A program made the position numbers and the translations under genes. Below are positions 1-5,211 of a DNA stretch of 5,316 bases, piece by piece; the first letter of the stretch is position 1; each line of letters opens with the position of its first letter. Source of the DNA: an uncultured Prevotella sp. (lineage in GTDB: Bacteria; Bacteroidota; Bacteroidia; Bacteroidales; Bacteroidaceae); contig CAMTJK010000193.1 in assembly GCA_947072805.1 (NCBI GenBank), positions 1-5,316 of the forward strand. The letters are read 5' to 3'. A model generated the notes under the pieces. It was not told where the DNA came from, ran no database searches, and saw only the letters and a program-made list of their open reading frames with translations.

Positions 1-49
1 AATTTTCGCTAATCACCAAATTTACAGACACTTATAATTCGTCGAACTC

Positions 50-129
50 ACGTTACTTTACGTTGCCATAATGATGATAATTCCCTTTGTGGCATTACAG
101 AACAAAACAATTCAAGAATTGTAGAGTCG
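50..129 (+). other. Out-of-frame signal peptide remnant of the GH2 gene
   Basis: In the second frame, bases 53-100 encode a hydrophobic run, LLYVAIMMIIPFVALQ, which looks like the core of an export signal. It then runs into TAG at 122-124. In the frame of the GH2 gene, the residues just before the ATG at 130 (NNSRIVES) look like a normal mature N-terminus. Adding one A to the run at 104-107 would fuse the two as ALQNKNNSRIVESMNFGW. A one-base loss there would explain why the gene seems to start without a signal. The remnant has no good start of its own upstream of the ATG at 71: ACG at 50 is only a possible former ATG. No TAnnTTTG promoter match is seen in bases 1-129. This is inference. Confidence 0.4.
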
Positions 130-1713
130 ATGAATTTTGGTTGGAAATTCCATGCTGGCGATATTGTCGGTGCAGAAAGCAGCGATTACGACGATAGCGG
201 ATGGAATATAATTAACATACCACACGATTTCCAAATCAGTCAACCGTGGATCGCTCCTGATGCTAATGAAAAGTCAGACAACAGCGATGCCGCAAGCAAC
301 GTGAAAAGTCGCCTAAGCTCAAGAGGTTTTAAAGAAATGGGTATAGGATGGTATCGAAAAAGCATCACACCAGATGCCACCTGGAAAGGCAAAAGAGTCG
401 TACTTGACTTTGAAGGAATAATGCTTGTTGGAGATGTCTACATGAACGGTAAGCGCATTGGAGGAACCGACTACGGTTACGTTGGATTTGACATTGACAT
501 ATCCAAAATGATTCGTTACGGCGAGACAAACGTCATCGCGGTGAAAGCCAACACACAGAAGCCCGAAAACTCTCGCTGGTATACCGGAGGTGGTCTGTTC
601 CGTGACGTGAACATCATTATCACTGACGCGCAACAATATTTCACAAGACATTCTCTCTACATAACGACACCTGAGGTTAGCGAAGACAGAGCAAAAGTAA
701 AAATACAAGTAGAAATGGTATGTTTCTTGAAAGTCAAAGACTTAAAGGTCAATATCCACATATCAAGTCCTAACGGTGAAACCATATACGAGAAAGAAAA
801 TATTATTCCATTCAGCCGTGGTCAAAAAATCAATGAATATGTTTTAGACAGCATATATATTGATAATCCTAAACTATGGAGTTGCGATTCTCCGAACTTA
901 TATAAAGCCGTAATATCATTCATAAGGCCCGATGGTAGCGTTGCCGATGTGGTATCGGAATACTTTGGTATACGTTCCATAGAATATTCTCCAGAATTCG
1001 GTTTCAAACTGAATGGAAAGAAAGTCATACTTAAAGGCATTGCAAACCACCATTCACTTGGTGCATTAGGTGCTGCCGCCTACCCCAAAGCTATGGAAAA
1101 GCGCATACAACTGCTGAAATCATATGGGTTCAACCATGTACGTACGTCACACAATCCCTACAGCAAATCCTTTCTTGGCCTATGCGATAAGTACGGCATC
1201 CTTGTTGTTGATGAACTCTACGACAAATGGCTGACTCAATTTGCAGGAGGGAGAACTGAGTGGGTTAACCTCTGGCAACAGGACATACCGGAATTCATAC
1301 GCCGCGACCGTAATCATCCGTCAGTTATCATGTGGAGTCTTGGCAATGAGCTACAGACCTATTGGAATCTTCCGTTCGCTGATTGGGGCGTAACTCCATA
1401 CAGGATGCAGCGTGAGTCGCTTCACAGATATGACACGACACGTCCGATTACTGTCGCCATGCATCCAAGAGGCAGGAACCAGAAGACAGACTCACTTCCT
1501 GCTCCGCTCGTACACGAAACCGACATCGCCTCCTATAACTACCGGTATATGTATTTCCCCGGCGATGGTCGTCGTTTTCCGAACATGATTTTCTATCAAA
1601 GTGAGGCAAACACGGCAATGATGGGACCAAACTACTATGAAATGGATCTCAACAAAGTGGTAGGCCTTGCTTATTGGGGAATGATAGATTATCTTGGAGA
1701 ATCAAACGGATAG
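130..1713 (+). CDS. GH2 N-terminal fragment: sugar-binding, Ig-like and most of the TIM barrel
   Basis: This 527-residue open part contains both catalytic glutamates. Residues 1-165 form the sugar-binding domain, with GIGWYRKSI at 72-80 and RWYTGGGLFRDV at 149-160. Residues 170-283 fit the Ig-like domain. The barrel starts near 285, with GFKLNGKKVILKGIANHH (291-308), RTSHNPYS (338-345) and the acid/base motif MWSLGNE ending at E407. The nucleophile is probably E492 in FYQSEANT. The product stops right after the last barrel strand (YWGMIDYLGES), so it lacks the closing loop and helix and all C-terminal domains. It probably does not fold into an active enzyme. ATG 130 is the first start in frame but lacks a Shine-Dalgarno and comes without a signal peptide. 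A functional ancestor likely started further upstream. Confidence 0.8.
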   Translation: MNFGWKFHAGDIVGAESSDYDDSGWNIINIPHDFQISQPWIAPDANEKSDNSDAASNVKSRLSSRGFKEMGIGWYRKSITPDATWKGKRVVLDFEGIMLVGDVYMNGKRIGGTDYGYVGFDIDISKMIRYGETNVIAVKANTQKPENSRWYTGGGLFRDVNIIITDAQQYFTRHSLYITTPEVSEDRAKVKIQVEMVCFLKVKDLKVNIHISSPNGETIYEKENIIPFSRGQKINEYVLDSIYIDNPKLWSCDSPNLYKAVISFIRPDGSVADVVSEYFGIRSIEYSPEFGFKLNGKKVILKGIANHHSLGALGAAAYPKAMEKRIQLLKSYGFNHVRTSHNPYSKSFLGLCDKYGILVVDELYDKWLTQFAGGRTEWVNLWQQDIPEFIRRDRNHPSVIMWSLGNELQTYWNLPFADWGVTPYRMQRESLHRYDTTRPITVAMHPRGRNQKTDSLPAPLVHETDIASYNYRYMYFPGDGRRFPNMIFYQSEANTAMMGPNYYEMDLNKVVGLAYWGMIDYLGESNG

Positions 1714-1728
1714 CCGGCTAAAGGCTAG
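1711..1728 (+). repeat. Paired amber codons inside a short palindrome and repeat
   Basis: The first stop is the left end of the perfect 10-base palindrome TAGCCGGCTA (1711-1720). The second stop overlaps another copy of GGCTA (1723-1727). TAGCC at 1711-1715 can therefore pair with either GGCTA. In the inferred ancestral text both sites read TGG, and the palindrome would have one mismatch. The repeat is seen directly; its role in the mutations is inference. Confidence 0.6.
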
Positions 1729-1809
1729 ACACAAGGTGTATTCGATATCTCACTTGAACCTAAGCCGATAGCGTATTTCCTTAAAAGTATTTTCAAGCCA
1801 GAGGAGCCC

Positions 1810-2457
1810 GTGGTACATATAGGTATCATAAACAGCGATGACAATACTATATGGAATAACGTAAAAGTAGGAACACAACGCATGTCCGACCATTGGAACC
1901 GAAAAGACGGCAGCCTCATGTCGCTATACACATATACAAATGCAGAAGAAGTGGAACTATATGTAAATGACAAAAGCCTTGGCGTGAAAAATAACACAAA
2001 AGATCCGAAGAGACGTAACAAGCTGAAATGGGATAAAATAAAATACGAGAAAGGTTATATTGAAGCAGTGGCAAGAACTGGAGGAAAGATTGTGGCACGC
2101 CACAAGATAGAAACTACCACTGATGCAACCACGCTGAAAGCCGAAACCGACAACACCGAATGGAAATCTGACGGTATGGATTTGCAACATATTCATGTTG
2201 TAGCTGTAGATAAGAAAGGCAGAAGAGTACAAGGAGTAAGAAACAAACTGAAATTCTCAGTCGAAGGACCTGCAGAAATAGTCGGAGTAATAAACGGCGA
2301 CATCACAAGCGATGAACTTACCATTGGGGATTCTCGCAGTCTTTACAATGGTACAGCAACTGTGATTCTGCGTTCCACAAAAGAGCCGGGCAAGGTATCA
2401 CTTACCGTAACAGCCGATGGGCTAAAAACCGCCAAGGTTGTTATGAAAACATTATAG
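1810..2457 (+). CDS. GH2 C-terminal fragment: DUF4982-like plus GH2 C-terminal domain
   Basis: This is the downstream part of the broken GH2 gene, in the same frame as the first part. The homologous sequence starts right after the second stop, at 1729 (TQGVFDISLEPKPIAYFLKS). GTG 1810 is only the first start-like codon and has no ribosome binding site, so independent translation is doubtful. The first half (VVHIGIINSDDNTIWN through the KYEKGYIEAVAR segment) resembles DUF4982. The second half (TLKAETDNTEWKSDGMDLQHIHVVAV, then FSVEGPAEIVGVINGD) resembles the Ig-like C-terminal GH2 domain that often ends these enzymes. The reading frame ends normally with TAG 2455-2457. There are no catalytic residues, so a separate product would have no enzyme activity. 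Confidence 0.6.
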   Translation: MVHIGIINSDDNTIWNNVKVGTQRMSDHWNRKDGSLMSLYTYTNAEEVELYVNDKSLGVKNNTKDPKRRNKLKWDKIKYEKGYIEAVARTGGKIVARHKIETTTDATTLKAETDNTEWKSDGMDLQHIHVVAVDKKGRRVQGVRNKLKFSVEGPAEIVGVINGDITSDELTIGDSRSLYNGTATVILRSTKEPGKVSLTVTADGLKTAKVVMKTL

Positions 2458-2494
2458 AGGATATACATCAAGAAACCTCTGTCCTCAAAGAAGT

Positions 2495-2551
2495 TATAAG
2501 AACGTTTCCATGTATTGTCATATTGCATACAGGGAAACGTTCTTATATTTT
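2495..2551 (+). terminator. Hairpin terminator after the GH2 gene
   Basis: The arms at 2495-2515 and 2527-2547 pair over 21 positions with a single A/G mismatch, around an 11-base loop. The core is AAGAACGTTTCC facing GGAAACGTTCTT. The right arm runs into TTATATTTTG, a modest T-rich tail. It lies 37 bases after the GH2 stop codon and before the promoter of the next operon, so it insulates the two units. The stem is mostly A/T at its base, so termination strength is uncertain. Confidence 0.75.
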
Positions 2552-2680
2552 GCCCCATTTGCCATTCTTGCATATCAATACACGACAGAATTGCATTCAA
2601 ATAATAACTCTATTGTATGAAAATGTAGTTAATGACTAAAAAAGAGCGACGTTAAGTGAATGTGTTTCCGATTATTTTAT

Positions 2681-2688
2681 TAATTTTG
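2681..2688 (+). promoter_or_regulatory. Bacteroidetes -7 promoter element for the IscU-like/GGGtGRT operon
   Basis: TAATTTTG matches the Bacteroidetes housekeeping -7 consensus TAnnTTTG. It lies 46 bases upstream of ATG 2735, implying a leader of about 40 bases. No clear TTTG -33 element is seen at the expected distance; the closest similar text is GTTTC at 2664-2668, which is too near. The leader is A/T-rich without a Shine-Dalgarno, which is usual for this phylum. Confidence 0.5.
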
Positions 2689-2734
2689 CCGAAGCATAAA
2701 ATCAAATTATTCATTTTATATAAACGAAAAGAAT

Positions 2735-3436
2735 ATGACTTATTCTAACGAAGTCAACAACATGTGCGTTGTTGCCAAGGGTCCTAACCACGGTCCCGCC
2801 CCCATTCCCGAAGAAGGAAAATGGATTCAGGCAAAAGAGATCAAAGACATCTCTGGTTATACCCACGGTGTGGGTTGGTGTGCCCCTCAGCAAGGAGCAT
2901 GCAAGTTGTCACTCAACATTAAGGAAGGTATCATTCAAGAGTGCCTGGTAGAGACAATCGGATGTACTGGTATGACTCACTCTGCCGCAATGGCTTCTGA
3001 AATACTTCCCGGAAAGACAATTCTCGAAGCACTGAATACCGACCTCGTATGCGATGCAATCAACACTGCTATGCGCGAACTGTTTTTGCAGATTGTTTAC
3101 GGTCGTTCGCAGAGTGCATTCTCTGAAGACGGTCTCGTTATTGGCGCAGGTCTTGAAGACCTTGGCAAAGGTTTACGCAGCCAAACCGGTACGCTTTATG
3201 GCACCGTTGCAAAAGGGACTCGTTACCTTGAACTCACCGAAGGCTATATCACAAAAATGTTCCTTGATAAGGACAACCAAGTTTGTGGTTATGAATACGT
3301 ACACCTCGGCAAAATGATGGAAGCCATCAAAGCTGGCATGGATGCCAACGAGGCAGTAAAGAAATTCACTGGCTCATACGGTCGCACGACAGCAGAGCAA
3401 GGAATTGTTAAGAGTATTGACCCACGTAAAGAATAA
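2735..3436 (+). CDS. IscU/NifU-like iron-sulfur scaffold family protein
   Basis: This 233-residue soluble protein has no signal peptide. Residues 45-130 resemble the IscU/NifU-N fold. KLSLNIKEGIIQECLVETIGC (start 57) followed by TGMTHSAAMASEILPGKT matches the IscU segment running from KLQIKV to the GCGSA...KGKS region with almost no gaps, so C77 corresponds to the central IscU cysteine. The first scaffold cysteine is not in its usual place: C49 and C56 flank that position, the usual CGD motif is absent, and the third cysteine (HCS motif) is missing. The chain extends about 100 residues past the domain, versus about 128 residues in total for classical IscU. Seven cysteines lie at 11, 49, 56, 70, 77, 106 and 184. 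It is cotranscribed with the GGGtGRT gene. The fold assignment is good. Cluster assembly is a family-based guess, and a divergent metal-binding role is equally possible. The start is the only sensible ATG. Confidence 0.85.
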   Translation: MTYSNEVNNMCVVAKGPNHGPAPIPEEGKWIQAKEIKDISGYTHGVGWCAPQQGACKLSLNIKEGIIQECLVETIGCTGMTHSAAMASEILPGKTILEALNTDLVCDAINTAMRELFLQIVYGRSQSAFSEDGLVIGAGLEDLGKGLRSQTGTLYGTVAKGTRYLELTEGYITKMFLDKDNQVCGYEYVHLGKMMEAIKAGMDANEAVKKFTGSYGRTTAEQGIVKSIDPRKE

Positions 3437-3437
3437 T

Positions 3438-3443
3438 AGGAGG
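3438..3443 (+). promoter_or_regulatory. Strong Shine-Dalgarno before the GGGtGRT gene
   Basis: A perfect AGGAGG sits 8 bases before ATG 3452 and directly after the stop of the previous gene. Other starts in this window lack such a site, and the phylum rarely depends on one. It fixes the start of the second gene and suggests efficient translation independent of the first. Confidence 0.75.
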
Positions 3444-3451
3444 ACCGACGA

Positions 3452-4465
3452 ATGATAAGAAAAGTTAGTTTTGAGAGCTACGAGCGTCGCATCAAACAGG
3501 TATTGGCTGCGCTTAACGCAAACGGTATCAAAGACATCGAAGAGGCTAATCAGATTTGCGAGAACGCAGGCGTGGATCCATATCAGATTTGCGAAGACAC
3601 ACAACGTATCTGCTTCGAAAACGCAAAATGGGCATACGTATGCGGTGCCGCCATCGCTATAAAGAAAGATGTAAAGACTGCAGCAGATGCAGCAGAAGCC
3701 ATTGGTATTGGTTTGCAGAGTTTCTGTATTCCTGGTTCTGTTGCAGACGATCGCAAAGTTGGTATCGGTCATGGCAACCTCGCTGCCCGTCTGCTCCGTG
3801 AAGACACCGAGTGCTTTGCATTTCTCGCCGGTCACGAGAGTTTTGCAGCAGCAGAAGGCGCTATAAAGATTGCCGAAATGGCAAATAAAGTACGTAAAAA
3901 GCCACTTCGCACAATTCTCAACGGCCTTGGCAAAGATGCAGCCATGATTATCAGCCGTATCAACGGTTTTACATATGTACAGACCAAGTTTGACTATTTT
4001 ACTGGTGAATTGAACATTGTCAAAGAAATAGCTTACTCTGATGGTCCGAGAGCCAAAGTAAGATGCTACGGAGCTGACGATGTTCGAGAAGGCGTTGCTA
4101 TCAACTGGAAAGAGAATGTTGATGTTTCCATCACCGGTAACTCAACAAACCCGACCCGTTTCCAGCATCCGGTTGCAGGAACATACAAGAAGGAGCGCGT
4201 ACTTCAAGGCAAGCCTTACTTCTCTGTTGCATCAGGTGGCGGTACCGGTCGTACACTTCACCCCGATAACATGGCAGCAGGTCCTGCATCTTACGGTATG
4301 ACAGATACTCTCGGACGTATGCACAGCGATGCACAGTTCGCTGGTTCCTCGTCTGTGCCTGCTCACGTTGAAATGATGGGCTTCCTCGGCATGGGTAACA
4401 ATCCGATGGTTGGTGCAACTGTTGCTGTAGCCGTTACTGTTGATATGGCACTCAACAAGAAATAA
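3452..4465 (+). CDS. GGGtGRT-family protein
   Basis: This 337-residue soluble protein carries the family-defining motif GGGTGRT at 262-268, followed by a conserved-looking stretch (LHPDNMAAGPASYGM) and a small-residue-rich C-terminus (MGFLGMGNNPMVGATVAVAV, start 309). The N-terminal third has regularly spaced cysteines at 36, 47, 54 and 64, with more at 92, 121 and 205. Glycine- and histidine-rich motifs follow: GIGHGNLAARLL (104-115) and AGHESFAAAEGA (126-137). The family has no function that I know of. The glycine-rich motif could form a phosphate or cofactor loop, and the cysteines could bind metal; both are inference. The gene starts 15 bases after the IscU-like gene with a strong AGGAGG and ends just before a strong terminator, so the two form a closed operon. 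Arginine codons are mostly CGT/CGC, consistent with high expression. No signal peptide or membrane segment is convincing. Confidence 0.9.
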   Translation: MIRKVSFESYERRIKQVLAALNANGIKDIEEANQICENAGVDPYQICEDTQRICFENAKWAYVCGAAIAIKKDVKTAADAAEAIGIGLQSFCIPGSVADDRKVGIGHGNLAARLLREDTECFAFLAGHESFAAAEGAIKIAEMANKVRKKPLRTILNGLGKDAAMIISRINGFTYVQTKFDYFTGELNIVKEIAYSDGPRAKVRCYGADDVREGVAINWKENVDVSITGNSTNPTRFQHPVAGTYKKERVLQGKPYFSVASGGGTGRTLHPDNMAAGPASYGMTDTLGRMHSDAQFAGSSSVPAHVEMMGFLGMGNNPMVGATVAVAVTVDMALNKK

Positions 4466-4484
4466 TTTTCATACATATATTTTG

Positions 4485-4534
4485 AAGAGGGGATTACGCA
4501 CTTATAGACGTGATCCCCTCTTTTGTTATCTTTT
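4485..4534 (+). terminator. Intrinsic terminator of the two-gene operon
   Basis: The arms 4485-4498 and 4509-4522 pair over 14 positions with one U-G wobble, around a 10-base loop. The core is AAGAGGGGAT facing ATCCCCTCTT. A T-rich tail follows (TTTTGTTATCTTTT). It begins 19 bases after the stop of the GGGtGRT gene. Confidence 0.9.
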
Positions 4535-4552
4535 AATCTCATGTCATCCGCG

Positions 4553-4714
4553 ATGAAAACTATCTCATTTGCCGAACTGTCGCCTACCTTATACAAAGGT
4601 AAAACACAACATATAAACTCAGAAACAGATCTATTTATATCGGTCTACGGGTACGATTCGGAGTATTCAAAACTATTGCTGTCCGGTAAAACTTTTATGA
4701 GTAAGCGAAATTAG
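4553..4714 (+). CDS. Doubtful small ORF, 53 residues
   Basis: This short frame starts with ATG AAA at 4553; another ATG lies at 4541. Its product begins MKTISFAELSPTLYKGK and ends LLLSGKTFMSKRN. I recognise no family. The SGKT near the end is too short a context to call a nucleotide-binding loop. It sits between two hairpins, and its stop TAG (4712-4714) touches the left arm of the second one, which is how small genes with their own terminators often look. The element TATCTTTT at 4527-4534 resembles a -7 box but would leave almost no leader. It could also be a remnant of a longer gene, or chance. Bases 4466-4868 hold no other convincing gene. Confidence 0.3.
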   Translation: MKTISFAELSPTLYKGKTQHINSETDLFISVYGYDSEYSKLLLSGKTFMSKRN

Positions 4715-4748
4715 GGCTGACACTTCTCACGAGGTATCAGCCCTTTTG
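4713..4748 (+). terminator. Intrinsic terminator-like hairpin
   Basis: AGGGCTGACAC (4713-4723) pairs with GTATCAGCCCT (4734-4744) with one C/A mismatch, around a 10-base loop, and is followed by TTTTGG. The G/C-rich core and T run fit a rho-independent terminator. It would end a transcript covering the small ORF before it, which is the best evidence that this stretch is transcribed. Confidence 0.7.
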
Positions 4749-4750
4749 GT

Positions 4751-4758
4751 TATCTTTG
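4751..4758 (+). promoter_or_regulatory. Bacteroidetes -7 promoter element before the short ORFs
   Basis: TATCTTTG is an exact match to TAnnTTTG, 26 bases before ATG 4785 and 110 bases before ATG 4869. No TTTG is seen at the expected -33 distance. The A-rich text ahead of ATG 4785 (CTAAAAAAATAACC) looks like a normal Bacteroidetes leader. Its inverse copy CAAAGATA lies at 4790-4797. Confidence 0.5.
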
Positions 4759-4784
4759 TTGTTGCTAAATCTAAAAAAATAACC

Positions 4785-4847
4785 ATGAGCAAAGATAGCT
4801 ATTCTACCGGACATCAATACATTTGGATATGTATCAAACTTTTTTAG
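4785..4847 (+). CDS. Possible 20-codon leader or degraded start
   Basis: ATG 4785 opens a frame for MSKDSYSTGHQYIWICIKLF, ending at TAG 4845-4847. It is well placed behind a -7 element and an A-rich leader, better placed than ATG 4869. It might be a leader peptide for the 101-residue gene 21 bases further on, the broken start of a lost gene, or chance. The sequence resembles no family I know, and no frame continues it clearly. Confidence 0.25.
   Translation: MSKDSYSTGHQYIWICIKLF
4817..4834. repeat. Small inverted repeat upstream of the 101-residue gene
   Basis: ATACAT (4817-4822) and ATGTAT (4829-4834) are perfect inverted arms around TTGGAT, 34 bases before ATG 4869. This could be an operator or a weak hairpin. 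Six-base A/T-rich arms are common by chance, so it is only a candidate. Confidence 0.25.
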
Positions 4848-4868
4848 CAAACTCAAAACATCAGGATT

Positions 4869-5174
4869 ATGACAGACAACGAATACAGCAAGACAAGAAA
4901 AGCAGCTGCCGATACCCTTATATACTGGGCAAAGACAGGCATGAGACAGTTCACCATGCGTGATGCAGTAAACGACTATCTAGAGACGAGCGGTGCAAAC
5001 CGCCCCTCCATCGGTGGCGAAGAAACCATCCTCGCACATAGAAAAATAGCAGCCAACCGACTGGCAATTGACTGCATATATGCTTTGTCCAAAGAGGAAC
5101 TTTCCAAAGTGGACAGGGAGTTGGAGGATATTGTGGACGATGTACCACTCCAATATAGAGGAGTGAAAAGATAA
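4869..5174 (+). CDS. Hypothetical 101-residue helical protein
   Basis: I do not recognise this family. The product is soluble, charged and probably all-helical, with no signal or membrane segment. Residues 1-20 are MTDNEYSKTRKAAADTLIYW. A segment with FTMRDAVNDYLETSG (28-42) precedes a glycine-containing turn (PSIGGEE), then a long helix (AHRKIAANRLAIDCIYAL) and an acidic tail (KEELSKVDRELEDIVDDV). The layout of short helices around residues 28-65 could suit a small DNA-binding or adaptor protein, but no helix-turn-helix is clear. A weak AGGA at 4863-4866 precedes ATG 4869. The gene converges on a tyrosine recombinase gene with 37 bases between their stop codons, and no obvious terminator lies between. 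Protein-like composition and a start with a plausible binding site make it more likely real than not. Confidence 0.65.
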   Translation: MTDNEYSKTRKAAADTLIYWAKTGMRQFTMRDAVNDYLETSGANRPSIGGEETILAHRKIAANRLAIDCIYALSKEELSKVDRELEDIVDDVPLQYRGVKR

Positions 5175-5211
5175 CGCCTCCAATTGATTCAACAGCCATC
5201 CCTTTTATGGA

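Larger units (their letters stand above)
130..2457 (+). pseudogene. GH2 beta-galactosidase-like gene interrupted by two in-frame TAG codons
   Basis: Read through, this frame gives one continuous protein of about 775 positions with the usual Bacteroidetes GH2 order: sugar-binding jelly roll, Ig-like domain, TIM barrel, DUF4982-like domain, and a C-terminal GH2 domain. The only interruptions are TAG at 1711-1713 and at 1726-1728. The text around them (ESNG-stop-PAKG-stop-TQGVFDISLEPKP) matches the family pattern with tryptophan at both stops, so each is explained by a single TGG to TAG change. No frameshift separates the two halves. Family members hydrolyse beta-linked galactosides or related glycans, usually in the periplasm or at the cell surface. 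The 5' end also looks damaged: a signal-peptide-like stretch lies in a different frame just upstream. I infer a decaying gene. Suppression of the stops or consensus errors in the sequence remain possible. Confidence 0.85.

Noticed and set aside
319..708. Antisense open frame of 129 codons within the GH2 gene
   Set aside because: It lies opposite well-conserved GH2 coding sequence, has no family resemblance and no start signals.
1711..2457. TAG as a reassigned sense codon throughout the window
   Set aside because: The GH2 frame itself ends with TAG at a natural C-terminus, the recombinase also ends with TAG, and tryptophan elsewhere is coded by TGG as normal.
2343..2600. Antisense frame running through the GH2 terminator
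   Set aside because: It overlaps the GH2 C-terminal domain and a strong hairpin, with no recognisable protein.
3374..3835. Antisense open frame of 153 codons over the junction of the two operon genes
   Set aside because: The product is a cysteine- and phenylalanine-rich mirror of clearly coding DNA on the other strand; it also covers the AGGAGG site.
4131..4418. Antisense frame within the GGGtGRT gene
   Set aside because: It shadows the most conserved part of that gene, including the GGGTGRT motif.
4466..4868. tRNA, riboswitch or CRISPR in the long stretch after the operon
   Set aside because: No cloverleaf, no repeat-spacer pattern and no known aptamer core; only two terminators, promoter-like boxes and short ORFs.
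4951..5199. Antisense frames opposite the 101-residue gene, just downstream of the recombinase end
   Set aside because: Compositionally odd (tryptophan- and arginine-rich) and opposite a more protein-like frame with a better start.
5175..5211. Bidirectional terminator between the 101-residue gene and the recombinase
   Set aside because: Only a four-base CCAT/ATGG pairing and the palindrome CAATTG are present, too weak to call.
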